A stretch of DNA of 33,365 nucleotides from Thiobacillus sp. (GCA_019459325.1 JAIBFA010000050.1:1-33365); one strand, 5' to 3'; numbered from the stretch's first letter, positions 1 through 9,408 are shown. The notes: generated by a model not told the origin, from the letters alone. Numbers and translations are program-made.

Positions 1-140
1 CTGGCCAAATCGGCGGCGGCGTGTCCAAGAACCCCTACCTGGGATTCAAGGTCAAGGGCCCCAAGGCCGGCGACAAGGTCGTCGTCAACTGGGTCGACAA
101 CAAGGGCGACAAGAACAGCGCCGAAGCCACCATCGGCTAA
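1..140 (+). CDS. soxZ: SoxZ, sulfur-oxidation carrier subunit (3' end only)
   Basis: Only the last 45 codons are in the window, in the frame starting at base 3 and ending with TAA at 138-140. The visible tail has the SoxZ pattern: a KNPYL stretch, then FKVKGPKAGDK, then VNWVDNKGD and a short SAEATIG end. SoxZ is the small beta-sandwich partner of SoxY; the periplasmic SoxYZ pair carries thiosulfate-derived sulfur on a SoxY cysteine between the other Sox enzymes. The upstream part, and presumably soxY, lies outside the window. A strong terminator follows at 192-223, so this is the last gene of its operon. Confidence 0.9.
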   Translation, partial: GQIGGGVSKNPYLGFKVKGPKAGDKVVVNWVDNKGDKNSAEATIG

Positions 141-191
141 ACCGGTTGCTGTTCCGGCTGGCTGACATGGCCGGTTGCCAGCGCCTGAAAT

Positions 192-223
192 AAAAACCCC
201 TGCCGCTTCGGCAGGGGTTTTTT
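192..223 (+). terminator. Rho-independent terminator after soxZ
   Basis: The arms CCCCTGCCG and CGGCAGGGG enclose a CTT loop. They are preceded by a run of A and followed by a run of T, giving a GC-rich stem with a U-tract. It lies 52 bases after the soxZ stop and ends that transcript. The matching A-run means it could also work on the other strand. Confidence 0.93.
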
Positions 224-278
224 ACATGAGGGACGAAATACTCCCCCCATGCTATGTTGAACGGGGAGGTGTCCCGAC

Positions 279-1013
279 ATGCAAAATGGAAATCCTGTCC
301 TCAAGTCGCTCTGGGCTGCGCTCGAGCGTGAACCGCGCATCAACCTGCATCGCTGGCCCATCCAGATCGGCCTGACCGATGACAGCGTTCTGGTCATGGA
401 AGGCGATGTCGGAAGCATCGCCGCGAAAAAAATTGCCCTTGAACTCGCGGGAGCGACGCCATCGGTGCGCGGGGTGGTCGACCGGCTGCACGTGGCGCCG
501 TCGGAACCGAGGGGCGACGGCGCGATTCTGGACTCCCTCACGGCCCTGTTGCGGGACGCGCGCGAGTTGAAGAATTGTGCGCTGCGGGTGATCAGGAAGG
601 GCGAAACGCTCACCTTGCAGGAAGCCGGGGGCGAAGATGCCAGCGGCGACCTCCTGGTCGCGGTGAAGGACGGGGTGGTGACGCTGGACGGCTGGGTCAT
701 CAGCCTTTCGCACAAACGTCTGGCAGGCGTGCTGGCGTGGTGGGTGCCGGGCTGTCGCGACGTGGTGGACGCCCTGGAAGTGTTGCCGCCGGAACAGGAC
801 AACGACGACGAGGTCAGCGATGCCCTCTCGCTGGTGCTGGAAATGGACCCGATGATTCCCCATCCTGACCAGATCCGCGTCCGCACCCGCAATTTCGTGG
901 TCACGCTGGAAGGGCTCGCCGGCTCCGAAGCGGAAAAAAACCGGGCCGAACAGGACGCCTGGTGTCTTTTTGCCGTGGACAGGGTGATCAATCAACTGGC
1001 GGTGGGCAGGTAG
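279..1013 (+). CDS. Cytosolic protein with three BON-like repeats
   Basis: This 244-residue protein has no signal peptide or membrane segment. It is built of three similar units, roughly residues 8-75, 80-160 and 168-243. Each has the BON pattern of a helix followed by strands around a V-x-L-x-G turn (VLVMEGDVGS, VVTLDGWVIS, FVVTLEGLAG). BON domains usually bind lipids or ligands in exported proteins such as OsmY; a cytosolic triple-BON protein has no role I can assign. The start is the ATG at 279 with GGGGAGG at 263-269. It sits alone between the soxZ terminator and the dsrA promoter region and is probably monocistronic. The fold call is fairly safe, the function unknown. Confidence 0.75.
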   Translation: MQNGNPVLKSLWAALEREPRINLHRWPIQIGLTDDSVLVMEGDVGSIAAKKIALELAGATPSVRGVVDRLHVAPSEPRGDGAILDSLTALLRDARELKNCALRVIRKGETLTLQEAGGEDASGDLLVAVKDGVVTLDGWVISLSHKRLAGVLAWWVPGCRDVVDALEVLPPEQDNDDEVSDALSLVLEMDPMIPHPDQIRVRTRNFVVTLEGLAGSEAEKNRAEQDAWCLFAVDRVINQLAVGR

Positions 1014-1104
1014 GCGGCCAGACGCGATAGCACCGCGCCGCCCCCCTCGCCCCCGCGATGAGGTTTACGCAGGAAACGTAAATCCGGGCCTCTGCCTGGC
1101 CACC

Positions 1105-1143
1105 TACCCATTTGGGTAATCCCGAGAAAAATACTCAAGTATT
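1105..1143 (+). promoter_or_regulatory. Two short inverted repeats upstream of dsrA, possible operator
   Basis: TACCCA-TT-TGGGTA lies at 1105-1118 and AATACT-CA-AGTATT at 1130-1143, both in the 171-base gap before dsrA. The first contains TACCCAT, a perfect match to the NarL heptamer TACYYMT, and its opposite half matches six of seven. The spacing is not the classical 7-2-7. A TATATT at 1147-1152 could be a -10 element, but I see no convincing -35. A regulated promoter for dsrA is inferred; the regulator is uncertain. Confidence 0.45.
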
Positions 1144-1184
1144 GTCTATATTGGGGTACGTCTTCGTTCATATTGGAGACTCCC

Positions 1185-2489
1185 ATGTCCACTCGCACTC
1201 CCCATGACACCCCCCTGCTCGACCAGCTCGAGAGCGGTCCGTGGCCCAGCTTCGTGACCGGCCTCAAGCGCCTGGCGCAGGACAACGACATGATGGTCGA
1301 CCTGCTGGGCCAGCTGGAAACCTCCTACGAAACCCGCAAGGGTTTCTGGAAAGGCGGCACGGTCGGTGTGTTCGGTTACGGCGGCGGCATCATCCCGCGC
1401 TTTACCGAACTGAAGGACGAGGCCGGCAAGCCGTTGTTCCCCGAGGCCGCCGAATTCCACACCCTGCGCGTGCAGCCGCCGGCGGGCATGCACTACACCT
1501 CCGACCTGCTGCGCAAGCTGTGCGACGTCTGGGTAAACAACGGCGGGTCCGGCCTGATCGCTTTCCACGGCCAGTCCGGCGACATCATGTTCCAGGGCGT
1601 CAGCAGCGCGAACGTGCAGGCGGTGTTCAACGGCCTCAACGAAATGGGCTTCGACTTGGGCGGCGCCGGCCCCGCGCTGCGCACCTCGATGTCCTGCGTC
1701 GGTTCTGCCCGTTGCGAAATGTCCTGCTTTGACGAGGCGCGTGCGTTGCGCACCGTCATCAACAACAACCTCGACGACATGCACCGGCCGTCCCTGCCCT
1801 ACAAGTTCAAGTTCAAGTTCTCCGGCTGCCCCAACGACTGCGTCAACGCCATCCAGCGTTCGGACATGGCGACCATCGGCACCTGGCGCGACAACATTCG
1901 CGTCAACGAAGCCCTGGTGCAGGACTACTACCAGGTTCACGGCATGCACGATCTCTATAACGACGTGGTCGGCCGCTGTCCGACCAAGGCCATCACGGTG
2001 GTACCGTCCGGCGAGGTTCAGGCCGGGCCGCACACGTCGGTGGCCCACTTGGGCGACGGCAATGCCCTCTGCATCGACAACAAGAACTGCGTGCGCTGCA
2101 TGCACTGCCTCAACGTCATCCCCGGCGGCCTGCTGCCCGGCAAGGACAAGGGCGTGTCCATCCTGGTGGGCGGCAAGGGCGTGCTGAAGATCGGCGCGAC
2201 CATGGGTACCGTGATCATCCCGTTCATGAAGCTGGAAACCGACGAGGATTTCGAGAAGCTGAACGAACTGGCGCGCAACGTTCTCGACTTCTTCGCGGAA
2301 AACGCGCTGGATCACGAGCGCACCGGCGAGATGATCGAGCGCATCGGGCTGGCCAATTTCCTCGAAGGCATGGACATCCCGATCGATCCCAACATGATCC
2401 GGGAGCCGCGTTCCAACCCCTACTTCCGTTCCGACGATTGGGACGAACAGGTCGCCAAGTGGGTGGAGTACAAGCAGCAAGCGGCCTGA
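1185..2489 (+). CDS. dsrA: Dissimilatory (siroheme) sulfite reductase alpha subunit, unpaired
   Basis: This 434-residue protein is of normal DsrA length. Its N terminus (TPLLDQLESGPWPSF) and KGFWKGGTVGVFGYGGGI segment are typical of alpha subunits. The siroheme/[4Fe-4S] cysteines are present as CVGSARC and, further on, SGCPNDC. A ferredoxin insert with CIDNKNCVRCMHC follows near residue 300. In sulfur oxidisers DsrAB runs in reverse, oxidising reduced sulfur to sulfite in the cytoplasm. The start is the ATG at 1185 with GGAG at 1175-1178; the in-frame TTG at 1173 overlaps this site and is unlikely. What is odd is the absence of dsrB: the next genes are a small exported protein and a membrane protein. 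No frameshift or missing motif is visible, so it is not an obvious pseudogene. Confidence 0.93.
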   Translation: MSTRTPHDTPLLDQLESGPWPSFVTGLKRLAQDNDMMVDLLGQLETSYETRKGFWKGGTVGVFGYGGGIIPRFTELKDEAGKPLFPEAAEFHTLRVQPPAGMHYTSDLLRKLCDVWVNNGGSGLIAFHGQSGDIMFQGVSSANVQAVFNGLNEMGFDLGGAGPALRTSMSCVGSARCEMSCFDEARALRTVINNNLDDMHRPSLPYKFKFKFSGCPNDCVNAIQRSDMATIGTWRDNIRVNEALVQDYYQVHGMHDLYNDVVGRCPTKAITVVPSGEVQAGPHTSVAHLGDGNALCIDNKNCVRCMHCLNVIPGGLLPGKDKGVSILVGGKGVLKIGATMGTVIIPFMKLETDEDFEKLNELARNVLDFFAENALDHERTGEMIERIGLANFLEGMDIPIDPNMIREPRSNPYFRSDDWDEQVAKWVEYKQQAA

Positions 2490-2575
2490 AATCCGGCCGG
2501 AACCGGTGCGTCAGGCGGGTGGCTGCTTTAAACGAGCATGCTCATGACGTTTATTACATCGTGAAGGAGGTCATC

Positions 2576-2920
2576 ATGGTCAGAAAGGCATTTTTTTCCA
2601 TCCTTGCGCTCGGGCTCTTGCTGGGATATCCGGCGCCCAGTCTGGCCCAGGGCAAGGTGGTGATCACGTCGCCGACGCAGGGCGCCATTCTCGACGCGCT
2701 GGACGAAAATCGTCTGGTCTATGACGTGAATCCCGGTCCGCGCGGAGACCACGTCCACGTCTACGTCGACGACAAGGAAGTCGGGATCCTGCGCAAGCTC
2801 AAGGGCGAGTATTTGCTGGAAAGCCTGGACTCCGGCAAGCGCACCCTCTGCGTCAAGGTGGTGAACAAGGCCCACGTGCCGGTGGGCATCGAACAGTGCG
2901 TCCAGGTCACGGTGAAATAA
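2576..2920 (+). CDS. Small exported beta-rich protein of unknown function
   Basis: 114 residues. The start is the ATG at 2576 with AAGGAGG at 2564-2570. The N terminus is a Sec signal peptide (KAFFSILALGLLLG core) with a likely AxA-type cleavage at SLA-Q near residue 25. The mature part of about 90 residues reads as alternating strands with a central GDHVHVYVDD motif and two cysteines (LCVKV and EQCVQV) that could form a disulfide, like an Ig-like or cupredoxin-like sandwich. The HVHV histidines could bind metal; this is only a suggestion. It lies 86 bases after dsrA and 4 bases before a membrane protein gene, so at least those two small genes are co-expressed. Confidence 0.75.
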   Translation: MVRKAFFSILALGLLLGYPAPSLAQGKVVITSPTQGAILDALDENRLVYDVNPGPRGDHVHVYVDDKEVGILRKLKGEYLLESLDSGKRTLCVKVVNKAHVPVGIEQCVQVTVK

Positions 2921-2924
2921 GCCT

Positions 2925-3335
2925 GTGGGATCGGAAAATCTCGCCTATGCGCTGACCCAAGTGGTGCATAACTTTGGCGCCGTCGGCGTGCTGGGCGGCG
3001 CGCTGTTCGCGTTGTGGCCTGCGCCCCGGCTGGAAGCCGGGCGCACGTTTGCCTGGCTGATCCTCGTTGCCTGGGGCGCGCAGATTGCCAGCGGTGGCGT
3101 GTTCGGCCTCACCAGTCTCTACTACTACGGCGAGGCGCCCGATTTGAGCAGCATTGCCCTGGCAGCGCTTGCGGTCAAAGTGGCAGCGGCGATAACCGGA
3201 TTGGTGCTGGCCACCCTCTACCTCTTCCGTGGCAAGGCGTGGAGCCGCGTGAGCGTGATGCGCACCTTCAGGATCCTGGCCGCCCTGGCCGCCGTGGCCC
3301 TGACGGCGGCCGCCTTCCTGCGCTGGTTTTCGTAG
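2925..3335 (+). CDS. Small integral membrane protein, four predicted helices
   Basis: 136 residues, GTG start at 2925, four bases after the stop of the exported-protein gene, with no separate strong ribosome site; translational coupling is likely. Four hydrophobic stretches run at about residues 5-30, 42-68, 75-100 and 112-134. One histidine (VVHNFG) sits in the first helix. I do not recognise the family; the size and four-helix layout recall CopD-like or cytochrome-b-like membrane proteins, but the usual paired heme histidines are absent. Its pairing with a small exported protein directly behind dsrA suggests a shared envelope role. Confidence 0.7.
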   Translation: MGSENLAYALTQVVHNFGAVGVLGGALFALWPAPRLEAGRTFAWLILVAWGAQIASGGVFGLTSLYYYGEAPDLSSIALAALAVKVAAAITGLVLATLYLFRGKAWSRVSVMRTFRILAALAAVALTAAAFLRWFS

Positions 3336-3476
3336 ACCGGACGCACCGTTGACTCAAACAGCGCGGTATCGGGTGAACGATGACACCGAGTCGCCTTCGT
3401 CCACTGGCTGCATGGCCGGCTGATCGGCGTTCCGCTCATCGAGCGCCATGAAACTGGATTGAAAGGAGAAACGAGC

Positions 3477-3851
3477 ATGGCAAACCCATTCGTGCATGTC
3501 GAGTTGCATACCGGTGATCTCGCCCAGGCCAAGGCATTTTATTCCGGGCTGTTCGACTGGAGTCTGCAGGATCTGCCCATGCCCGGCGGTTCCTACACCA
3601 TGATCAACGTGGGGGAAGGCACCGGTGGCGGCATGCTGGGCGACCCGGGCATGCCGCCGCACTGGATGGCCTACATCGGCGTGGACGACGTCGTAGCCAC
3701 AACGGCAAAGGCCAGATCACTGGGCGCGACCGTTGTCCGGGATGTCATGGAGGTGGGGGACTACGGCTGGATGAGCGTCATGACCGATCCCACGGGGGCC
3801 ACGTTCGCCCTCTGGCAAGTGAAAACGCCCGAGCAGAGTGGCGGCGATTGA
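3477..3851 (+). CDS. VOC (glyoxalase/bleomycin-resistance fold) protein
   Basis: This 124-residue protein shows the two beta-alpha-beta-beta-beta halves of the vicinal oxygen chelate fold. The first begins FVHVELHTGDLAQAKAFYSGLF. The second begins WMAYIGVDDV, runs through AKARSLGATVV and ends DPTGATFALWQ. Family members bind a metal or small ligand, and the substrate cannot be told from sequence. The start is the ATG at 3477 with AAGGAGA a few bases upstream. It is the last + strand gene before the convergent ATPase cluster. The 141 bases before it hold nothing recognisable. Confidence 0.85.
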   Translation: MANPFVHVELHTGDLAQAKAFYSGLFDWSLQDLPMPGGSYTMINVGEGTGGGMLGDPGMPPHWMAYIGVDDVVATTAKARSLGATVVRDVMEVGDYGWMSVMTDPTGATFALWQVKTPEQSGGD

Positions 3852-3925
3852 ATTCCGGGATGAACGGCCGGTGACCAGACAGCAACAGGATGAGCGGCGA
3901 ACTGCTGGCCACAACGTTTGGGCAG

Positions 3926-3940
3926 GCAGGCCTGGCCTGC
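3926..3940. repeat. 15-bp palindrome after the ATPase cluster
   Basis: GCAGGCC-T-GGCCTGC lies directly against the stop codon of the ATPase subunit D gene, in the 89-base gap between that gene and the convergent VOC gene. It could form a short hairpin at the end of the minus-strand transcript. There is no T-run, so it is not a classical terminator. Confidence 0.4.
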
Positions 3941-4561
3941 TCAAGCGGGCTTGCGTGCGCGCAGCACCTTGATCTGGAACAGGGTGTTGCGCTCATCCTC
4001 TTCCAGCGCGGCACGGATGTGAACCACCGTCGCCTGGTAGCGCGGGATGATGTTGTACTTCAACGCGTTGACGCGTTTCTGCGTCTTGCGGCTGGCGGCG
4101 AGCAGGCGCCACAAGGCACTCTCCGCCTCGCCCAGCCGCGCCAGCGTTACGGTCAATTCGCGCAGCCGCAACCGGGCCTCGTCGAAGCTGACGTCGGTCC
4201 ACATCAATCCAACCGGCTGCAGCGGCAGGGGTGCGGCCGTGACGCTGGGGTATTCCACGCCGACGCTTGAACGTGCCACGACCCTGATCGCCACCGCCGG
4301 CTTCAGCCCCACCGAGGCTTGGCGCAGCATCTGTTCGCCCATGCGCATCTGCACGATGCCCAGCCAGCGATACGCCTCGGCAAGTTCGCGCTCAGTCTGC
4401 GCGCGCAACTCGCGGTACTGCGCGAGCCGCTCGTAGACCAGGCGGGTCAGCAGATCGCGCTTTTTTTCCAGCATCTGCCGCCCCTGCTCCAGAAAACGCG
4501 CCTGACGGCCGACCTGCAACAGCGCGCTTTTTGTAGGGGGAACGGAGAGGCGTTTCTTCAT
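3941..4561 (-). CDS. atpD: A/V-type ATPase subunit D (central stalk)
   Basis: 206 residues, normal for the D subunit, which forms the coiled-coil rotor axle inside the A3B3 head. The N-terminal PPTKSALLQ motif and the long helix after it (QGRQMLEKKRDLLTRLVYERL) are typical. So is the C-terminal helix around RVNALKYNIIPRYQATVVHIRAALEEDER, read here as three consecutive pieces. The start is the ATG at 4561 with GGAAGGA upstream; the longer frame to 4621 runs into a hairpin repeat and is rejected. It is the last gene of the cluster, separated from subunit B by 106 bases holding that repeat. Confidence 0.93.
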   Translation of the reverse strand: MKKRLSVPPTKSALLQVGRQARFLEQGRQMLEKKRDLLTRLVYERLAQYRELRAQTERELAEAYRWLGIVQMRMGEQMLRQASVGLKPAVAIRVVARSSVGVEYPSVTAAPLPLQPVGLMWTDVSFDEARLRLRELTVTLARLGEAESALWRLLAASRKTQKRVNALKYNIIPRYQATVVHIRAALEEDERNTLFQIKVLRARKPA

Positions 4562-4582
4562 GCGCCGTCCTTCCGGACGGCA

Positions 4583-4663
4583 GATGCAAGATTCAAGTTG
4601 CACGTTGCAAGAAGGATGCAAGCCATTGCTTTTCCTTGTAACTTGTAACTTGAATCGTGCATC
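4583..4663. repeat. Long imperfect hairpin between ATPase genes B and D (repeat copy 1)
   Basis: The arms at 4583-4611 and 4635-4663 match as reverse complements at 25 of 29 positions, with a 23-base loop. Two of the four mismatches would be G-U pairs in RNA of one strand. The arms start and end with GATGCA/TGCATC and share a GATTCAAGTT/AACTTGAATC core. A 23-base piece (4592-4614) recurs at 8534-8556 with two changes. It may be a transcript-stabilising or processing hairpin, or a small mobile repeat. Confidence 0.85.
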
Positions 4664-4667
4664 TGTT

Positions 4668-6046
4668 TCACGCCGTTCCCTTGTGATACTTCGCCAGTTC
4701 GTCTTCCGAGACCCGGATCAGCGTTTCCGGCGGCAGCATCGAGAGCAGATCCCAGGCGAGGCTGAGCGTTTCGTGGATGCTGCGGTCCTCGTCTTCGCCC
4801 TGGCCGATGAAGCGGCGCTCGAAGGCGTCCGCAAATTCGAGCGTGCGGCGGTCGGCGTCACTGAGTTCCTCGGCGCCGATGATGGCGGCCAGCCCGCGCA
4901 CTTCCAGCGCCTTGGCATAGCTGGCGAACAGCTGGCTGGCGACGTGGGGGTGGTCCTCGCGGGTGAAATTCTTGCCGACACCGTCCTTCATCAGGCGCGA
5001 CAAGGATGGCAGCACGGTCACCGGCGGATATACGCCCTGGTTGGCGAGCTCGCGCCCGAGCACGATCTGGCCCTCGGTGATGTAGCCGGTCAGATCGGGA
5101 ATCGGATGGGTGATGTCGTCGGACGGCATCGACAGCACCGGGATCATGGTGATCGAGCCGCGCCGGTTCTTGATGCGCCCGGCCCGCTCGTAGAGCTCGG
5201 CGAGATCGGAATAAAGGTAGCCCGGATAGCCCTTGCGCGCCGGGACGTCGCCGCGCAGCACCGCCACTTCCCTTAAGGCTTCTGCGTAGGCGGTCATGTC
5301 GGTCATCACCACCAGCACATGGTAGTCGAGGTCGAAGGCCAGGTATTCGGCCGCGGTGAGCGCCGCGCGCGGTGTCAGCAGGCGTTCGATCACCGGCTCG
5401 TCGGCGAGGTTGAGGAACATCACCACCTTGTTCAGCACCCCGCTTTCCTCGAAGCTTTCCTGGAAAAAGCGGGCGTCGGCGTGCGAAGCGCCGAAGGCGG
5501 CGAACACGATCACGAACTCGGCGGCCTCTTCGCCCAAGAGCTTGGCCTGGCGCACGATCTGCGCGGCCACCCGGTTGTGTGGCAGACCGCCGCCGGAAAA
5601 GATCGGCAGCTTCTGGCCGCGCGTCAGCGAATTCATGCCGTCGATGGCGGAGATGCCGGTCTGGATGAATTCGCGCGGATAGGCGCGCGCCGCCGGGTTG
5701 AGCGGCTCGCCGTTGACGTCGCGGCGGTCGGCCGAAATGATCGGCGGGCGGCCGTCGCGCGGCAGCCCGGCGCCGTTGAACACGCGGCCGAGGATATCGC
5801 GCGACAGCGGCAGCTTGAACGGCTCGTCGAGGAAGCGCACCCAGGTGCGTTCCAGGTCGAGCTCGTCGGTGCCCTCGAATACTTCCACCAGCACCGCGTC
5901 GTCGGCGGTGCGGATCACCAGACCGGAGCGGAGGCGGCCGGCGTGGTCGCGCAACTGCACCCGCGAGCCGGCGGCGACGCCGGGCACGCCCCCCATGACG
6001 ACGAGGCCGCCCTGGGCGGAGGTGGCAGTGCGGAATTCGATGTTCT

Positions 6047-6050
<4 letters not shown>
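4668..6050 (-). CDS. atpB: A/V-type ATPase subunit B (non-catalytic head subunit)
   Basis: 460 residues, normal family length. The nucleotide-binding core is recognisable (FIQTGISAIDGMNSLTRGQKLPIFS). The Walker A position is degenerate, reading SGGGLPHNR at 152-160 without the GKT lysine, as expected for the non-catalytic B subunit. The segment VLPSLSRLMKDGVG near residue 350 carries the arginine that normally reaches the catalytic site of subunit A. The ATG at 6048-6050 overlaps the TGA of subunit A (6047-6049) as ATGA, so translation is coupled. Confidence 0.96.
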
Positions 6051-7840
<1,790 letters not shown>

Positions 7841-7848
7841 CGTTTTCC

Positions 7849-8499
7849 TTAACCGTGAATCAGGGTGCCGAGATCGGGCGCGCTGGCGAACAGGCGTTCC
7901 ATCGCCACCCGCGCGAGTTCGTCGGCGAGGCGCGCTTGGCGCGCTTCGAAGGTCTGATCGAGTTGCGCGCGGTTGTCGGCGAGGCGCACCCGGATGCCGC
8001 CTTCGCTCGGCTGGCTGTGGCTGGCGAGTGTCACGGCGCGTCCCGGCGCGGCACGCGCGACGATTTCGGCCCACCGCGACGCCAGCACTTTTTCATCCTG
8101 CGGCCGAACTTCCGCCAGCAGATCACCCGGCGGCAACGCCTGCGCCGCCGACATCAGCCACGATTCGAGCACCTCCAGGTAGCGCGTTTCATCCTGCACC
8201 AGTTCCCGGAATGCGGTTTTCACCCCCGCCAGCGTGGCCTCGGTCAAGGCCCAGCGCAAGCGGTCAAGGTCGGCGGCCAGCCGCGTTTCCGCCGCTTGAC
8301 TGTGCCGTCTGACCAGCCGCTCGGCTTCGACCTTGGCCGACAACACCTCGCGCTCCCCGACCAGCTTCAGCTTCTCCGCCGACTCGGCAAGGATGCGTGC
8401 GCGCGCCGACTCGGCGTTCTGCAACTGCTCACGCGCCAGCGTCTCGGCCTGCTGCATGAGCGCCTGCTCGAGTTGGGAAACCTGCGCATCCGCTTCCAT
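7849..8499 (-). CDS. atpE: A/V-type ATPase subunit E (peripheral stalk)
   Basis: 216 residues. The N-terminal half is a long charged helix rich in alanine, glutamate and arginine (QLEQALMQQAETLAREQLQ, then ESARARILAESAEKLK), as in the stator coiled coil. The C-terminal half is a globular domain with EGGIRVRLADNRAQLDQTFEAR near residues 165-188, the usual E-subunit signature where the chain binds the top of the head. The start is the ATG at 8499. It lies 8 bases before subunit A; 97 bases with a repeat separate it from subunit F upstream. Confidence 0.92.
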   Translation of the reverse strand: MEADAQVSQLEQALMQQAETLAREQLQNAESARARILAESAEKLKLVGEREVLSAKVEAERLVRRHSQAAETRLAADLDRLRWALTEATLAGVKTAFRELVQDETRYLEVLESWLMSAAQALPPGDLLAEVRPQDEKVLASRWAEIVARAAPGRAVTLASHSQPSEGGIRVRLADNRAQLDQTFEARQARLADELARVAMERLFASAPDLGTLIHG

Positions 8500-8520
8500 T
8501 TATCGCTCCAAAACAAAAAC

Positions 8521-8596
8521 TTGAGTTGCAAATTTCAAGTGGCACGTTTCAAGAAGAATCTCAACGTCCCCCCTGCAACTTGTCACGCGCATCATG
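8521..8596. repeat. Degenerate second copy of the hairpin repeat, between ATPase genes F and E
   Basis: Bases 8534-8556 match 4592-4614 at 21 of 23 positions. AGTTGCA (8524-8530) and TGCAACT (8574-8580) form an inverted repeat around this piece. A CAACTTG segment followed by GCATC-like bases matches the far side of copy 1, but the arms are more decayed. It fills nearly all of the gap between the two genes. Confidence 0.75.
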
Positions 8597-8941
8597 TTAC
8601 TTCAGTGCCTCCGGTCCCAGCACCGCCCTCACCACCTCGTCCACCGCGGGCGCGTAATCGTGCGGCGCGGGCAACGGTGGCAGTTCGGTGATGACGATGC
8701 GGCCGCCTTCGTTGCGCAAGCGGTTGAGCCAGTAGCCGCCGCTGTGGGCGAGGTGCGTTTCCAGCAGCACCAGTGCCTCGTCGCCGCTTTTCGCCAGTTG
8801 CTCAAGCACCGTTTCCACCGTGGCCGCATCCGCATCGGCATGCACTTCGGCGCCGATCAGGCTGAAGCCGCCGGCGAGTCCGGCGCTCCCCAGCACCACC
8901 AGCCGCGCGCTGCCGAGCGGGAGTTCGGTGTCAGCTTGCAT
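8597..8941 (-). CDS. atpF: A/V-type ATPase subunit F (rotor regulatory subunit)
   Basis: 114 residues, matching the usual 100-115. The small Rossmann-like pattern of the family is visible: LVVLGSAGLAGGFSLIGAEV at the N terminus, a central EALVLLETHLA strand, and IVITELPPLP before the C-terminal helix. Subunit F binds the end of the D axle and can modulate ATP hydrolysis. The start is the ATG at 8941; the longer frame to 8995 overlaps subunit K. The spacing to the subunit K stop is 4 bases, which suggests coupling. Confidence 0.88.
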   Translation of the reverse strand: MQADTELPLGSARLVVLGSAGLAGGFSLIGAEVHADADAATVETVLEQLAKSGDEALVLLETHLAHSGGYWLNRLRNEGGRIVITELPPLPAPHDYAPAVDEVVRAVLGPEALK

Positions 8942-8945
8942 CGGG

Positions 8946-9383
8946 TCAGATCTTGCCGAGCAGCAGGATGGACATGACCAGGCCGTAAATCGCAATCCCT
9001 TCGGCCAGGCCCATATAAATCAAGGTCCGGCCGAACATTTCCGGTTTTTCCGCGATCACCGCGAGCGAGGCTGAACCGATCGGGCCCAGCGCGATGGCCG
9101 CGCCAATGGCCGCAAGGCCGGTCGGCAGGCCGACGCCGAGCAGGGCCAGGCCCTGGCCCAGGCTGATTTCCCCTGCCGCGGTGGCTGTCGGCTCCGCCGC
9201 CAGCACGTCCTGCACGCCGAACAATGTGACGCCGGCCAGTCCCAGACCGAACAGCAGCCCATTGGCGAGCAGGCCGCCCTTGAGCCAGCCTACCGGCAGG
9301 CGGCGCGGCTTCAGTTCCAGCCAGAATCCCGCACCCAGCGTGGCTGCCACGGGTAAAGCCATCATTGCAATCAACCAGGTCAT
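8946..9383 (-). CDS. atpK: A/V-type ATPase subunit K (membrane rotor ring)
   Basis: 145 residues with four hydrophobic helices, as in the 16-kDa ring subunits. The second hairpin is well conserved: GQGLALLGVGLPTGLAA, AVIAEKPEMFGR, and YMGLAEGIAIYG with ion-binding E128. The first hairpin is divergent, has a basic loop (LKPRRLP) and no second carboxylate. Against the Na+-binding Enterococcus hirae subunit, recalled from memory, the Q110 position is L99 here and the VET threonine is glycine, so proton coupling is more likely than sodium. The start is the ATG at 9383 with GGGGAGAGG upstream. Confidence 0.92.
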   Translation of the reverse strand: MTWLIAMMALPVAATLGAGFWLELKPRRLPVGWLKGGLLANGLLFGLGLAGVTLFGVQDVLAAEPTATAAGEISLGQGLALLGVGLPTGLAAIGAAIALGPIGSASLAVIAEKPEMFGRTLIYMGLAEGIAIYGLVMSILLLGKI

Positions 9384-9408
9384 GTCCTCTCCCCTTTAAA
9401 AATGTCCG

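Noticed and set aside
1146-2480. Long minus-strand open frame (444 codons) opposite dsrA
   Set aside because: It is the mirror of a GC-rich real gene, with no family motif and no ribosome site. dsrA on the other strand has all of its motifs.
4562-4621. Upstream extension of ATPase subunit D to an earlier ATG (20 extra residues)
   Set aside because: It would run into the hairpin repeat; the ATG at 4561 has a good ribosome site and the normal family N terminus.
7841-8074. Long form of ATPase subunit A with 78 extra residues
   Set aside because: The extension lies inside the subunit E gene; the ATG at 7840 gives the family start MGKILEINGP.
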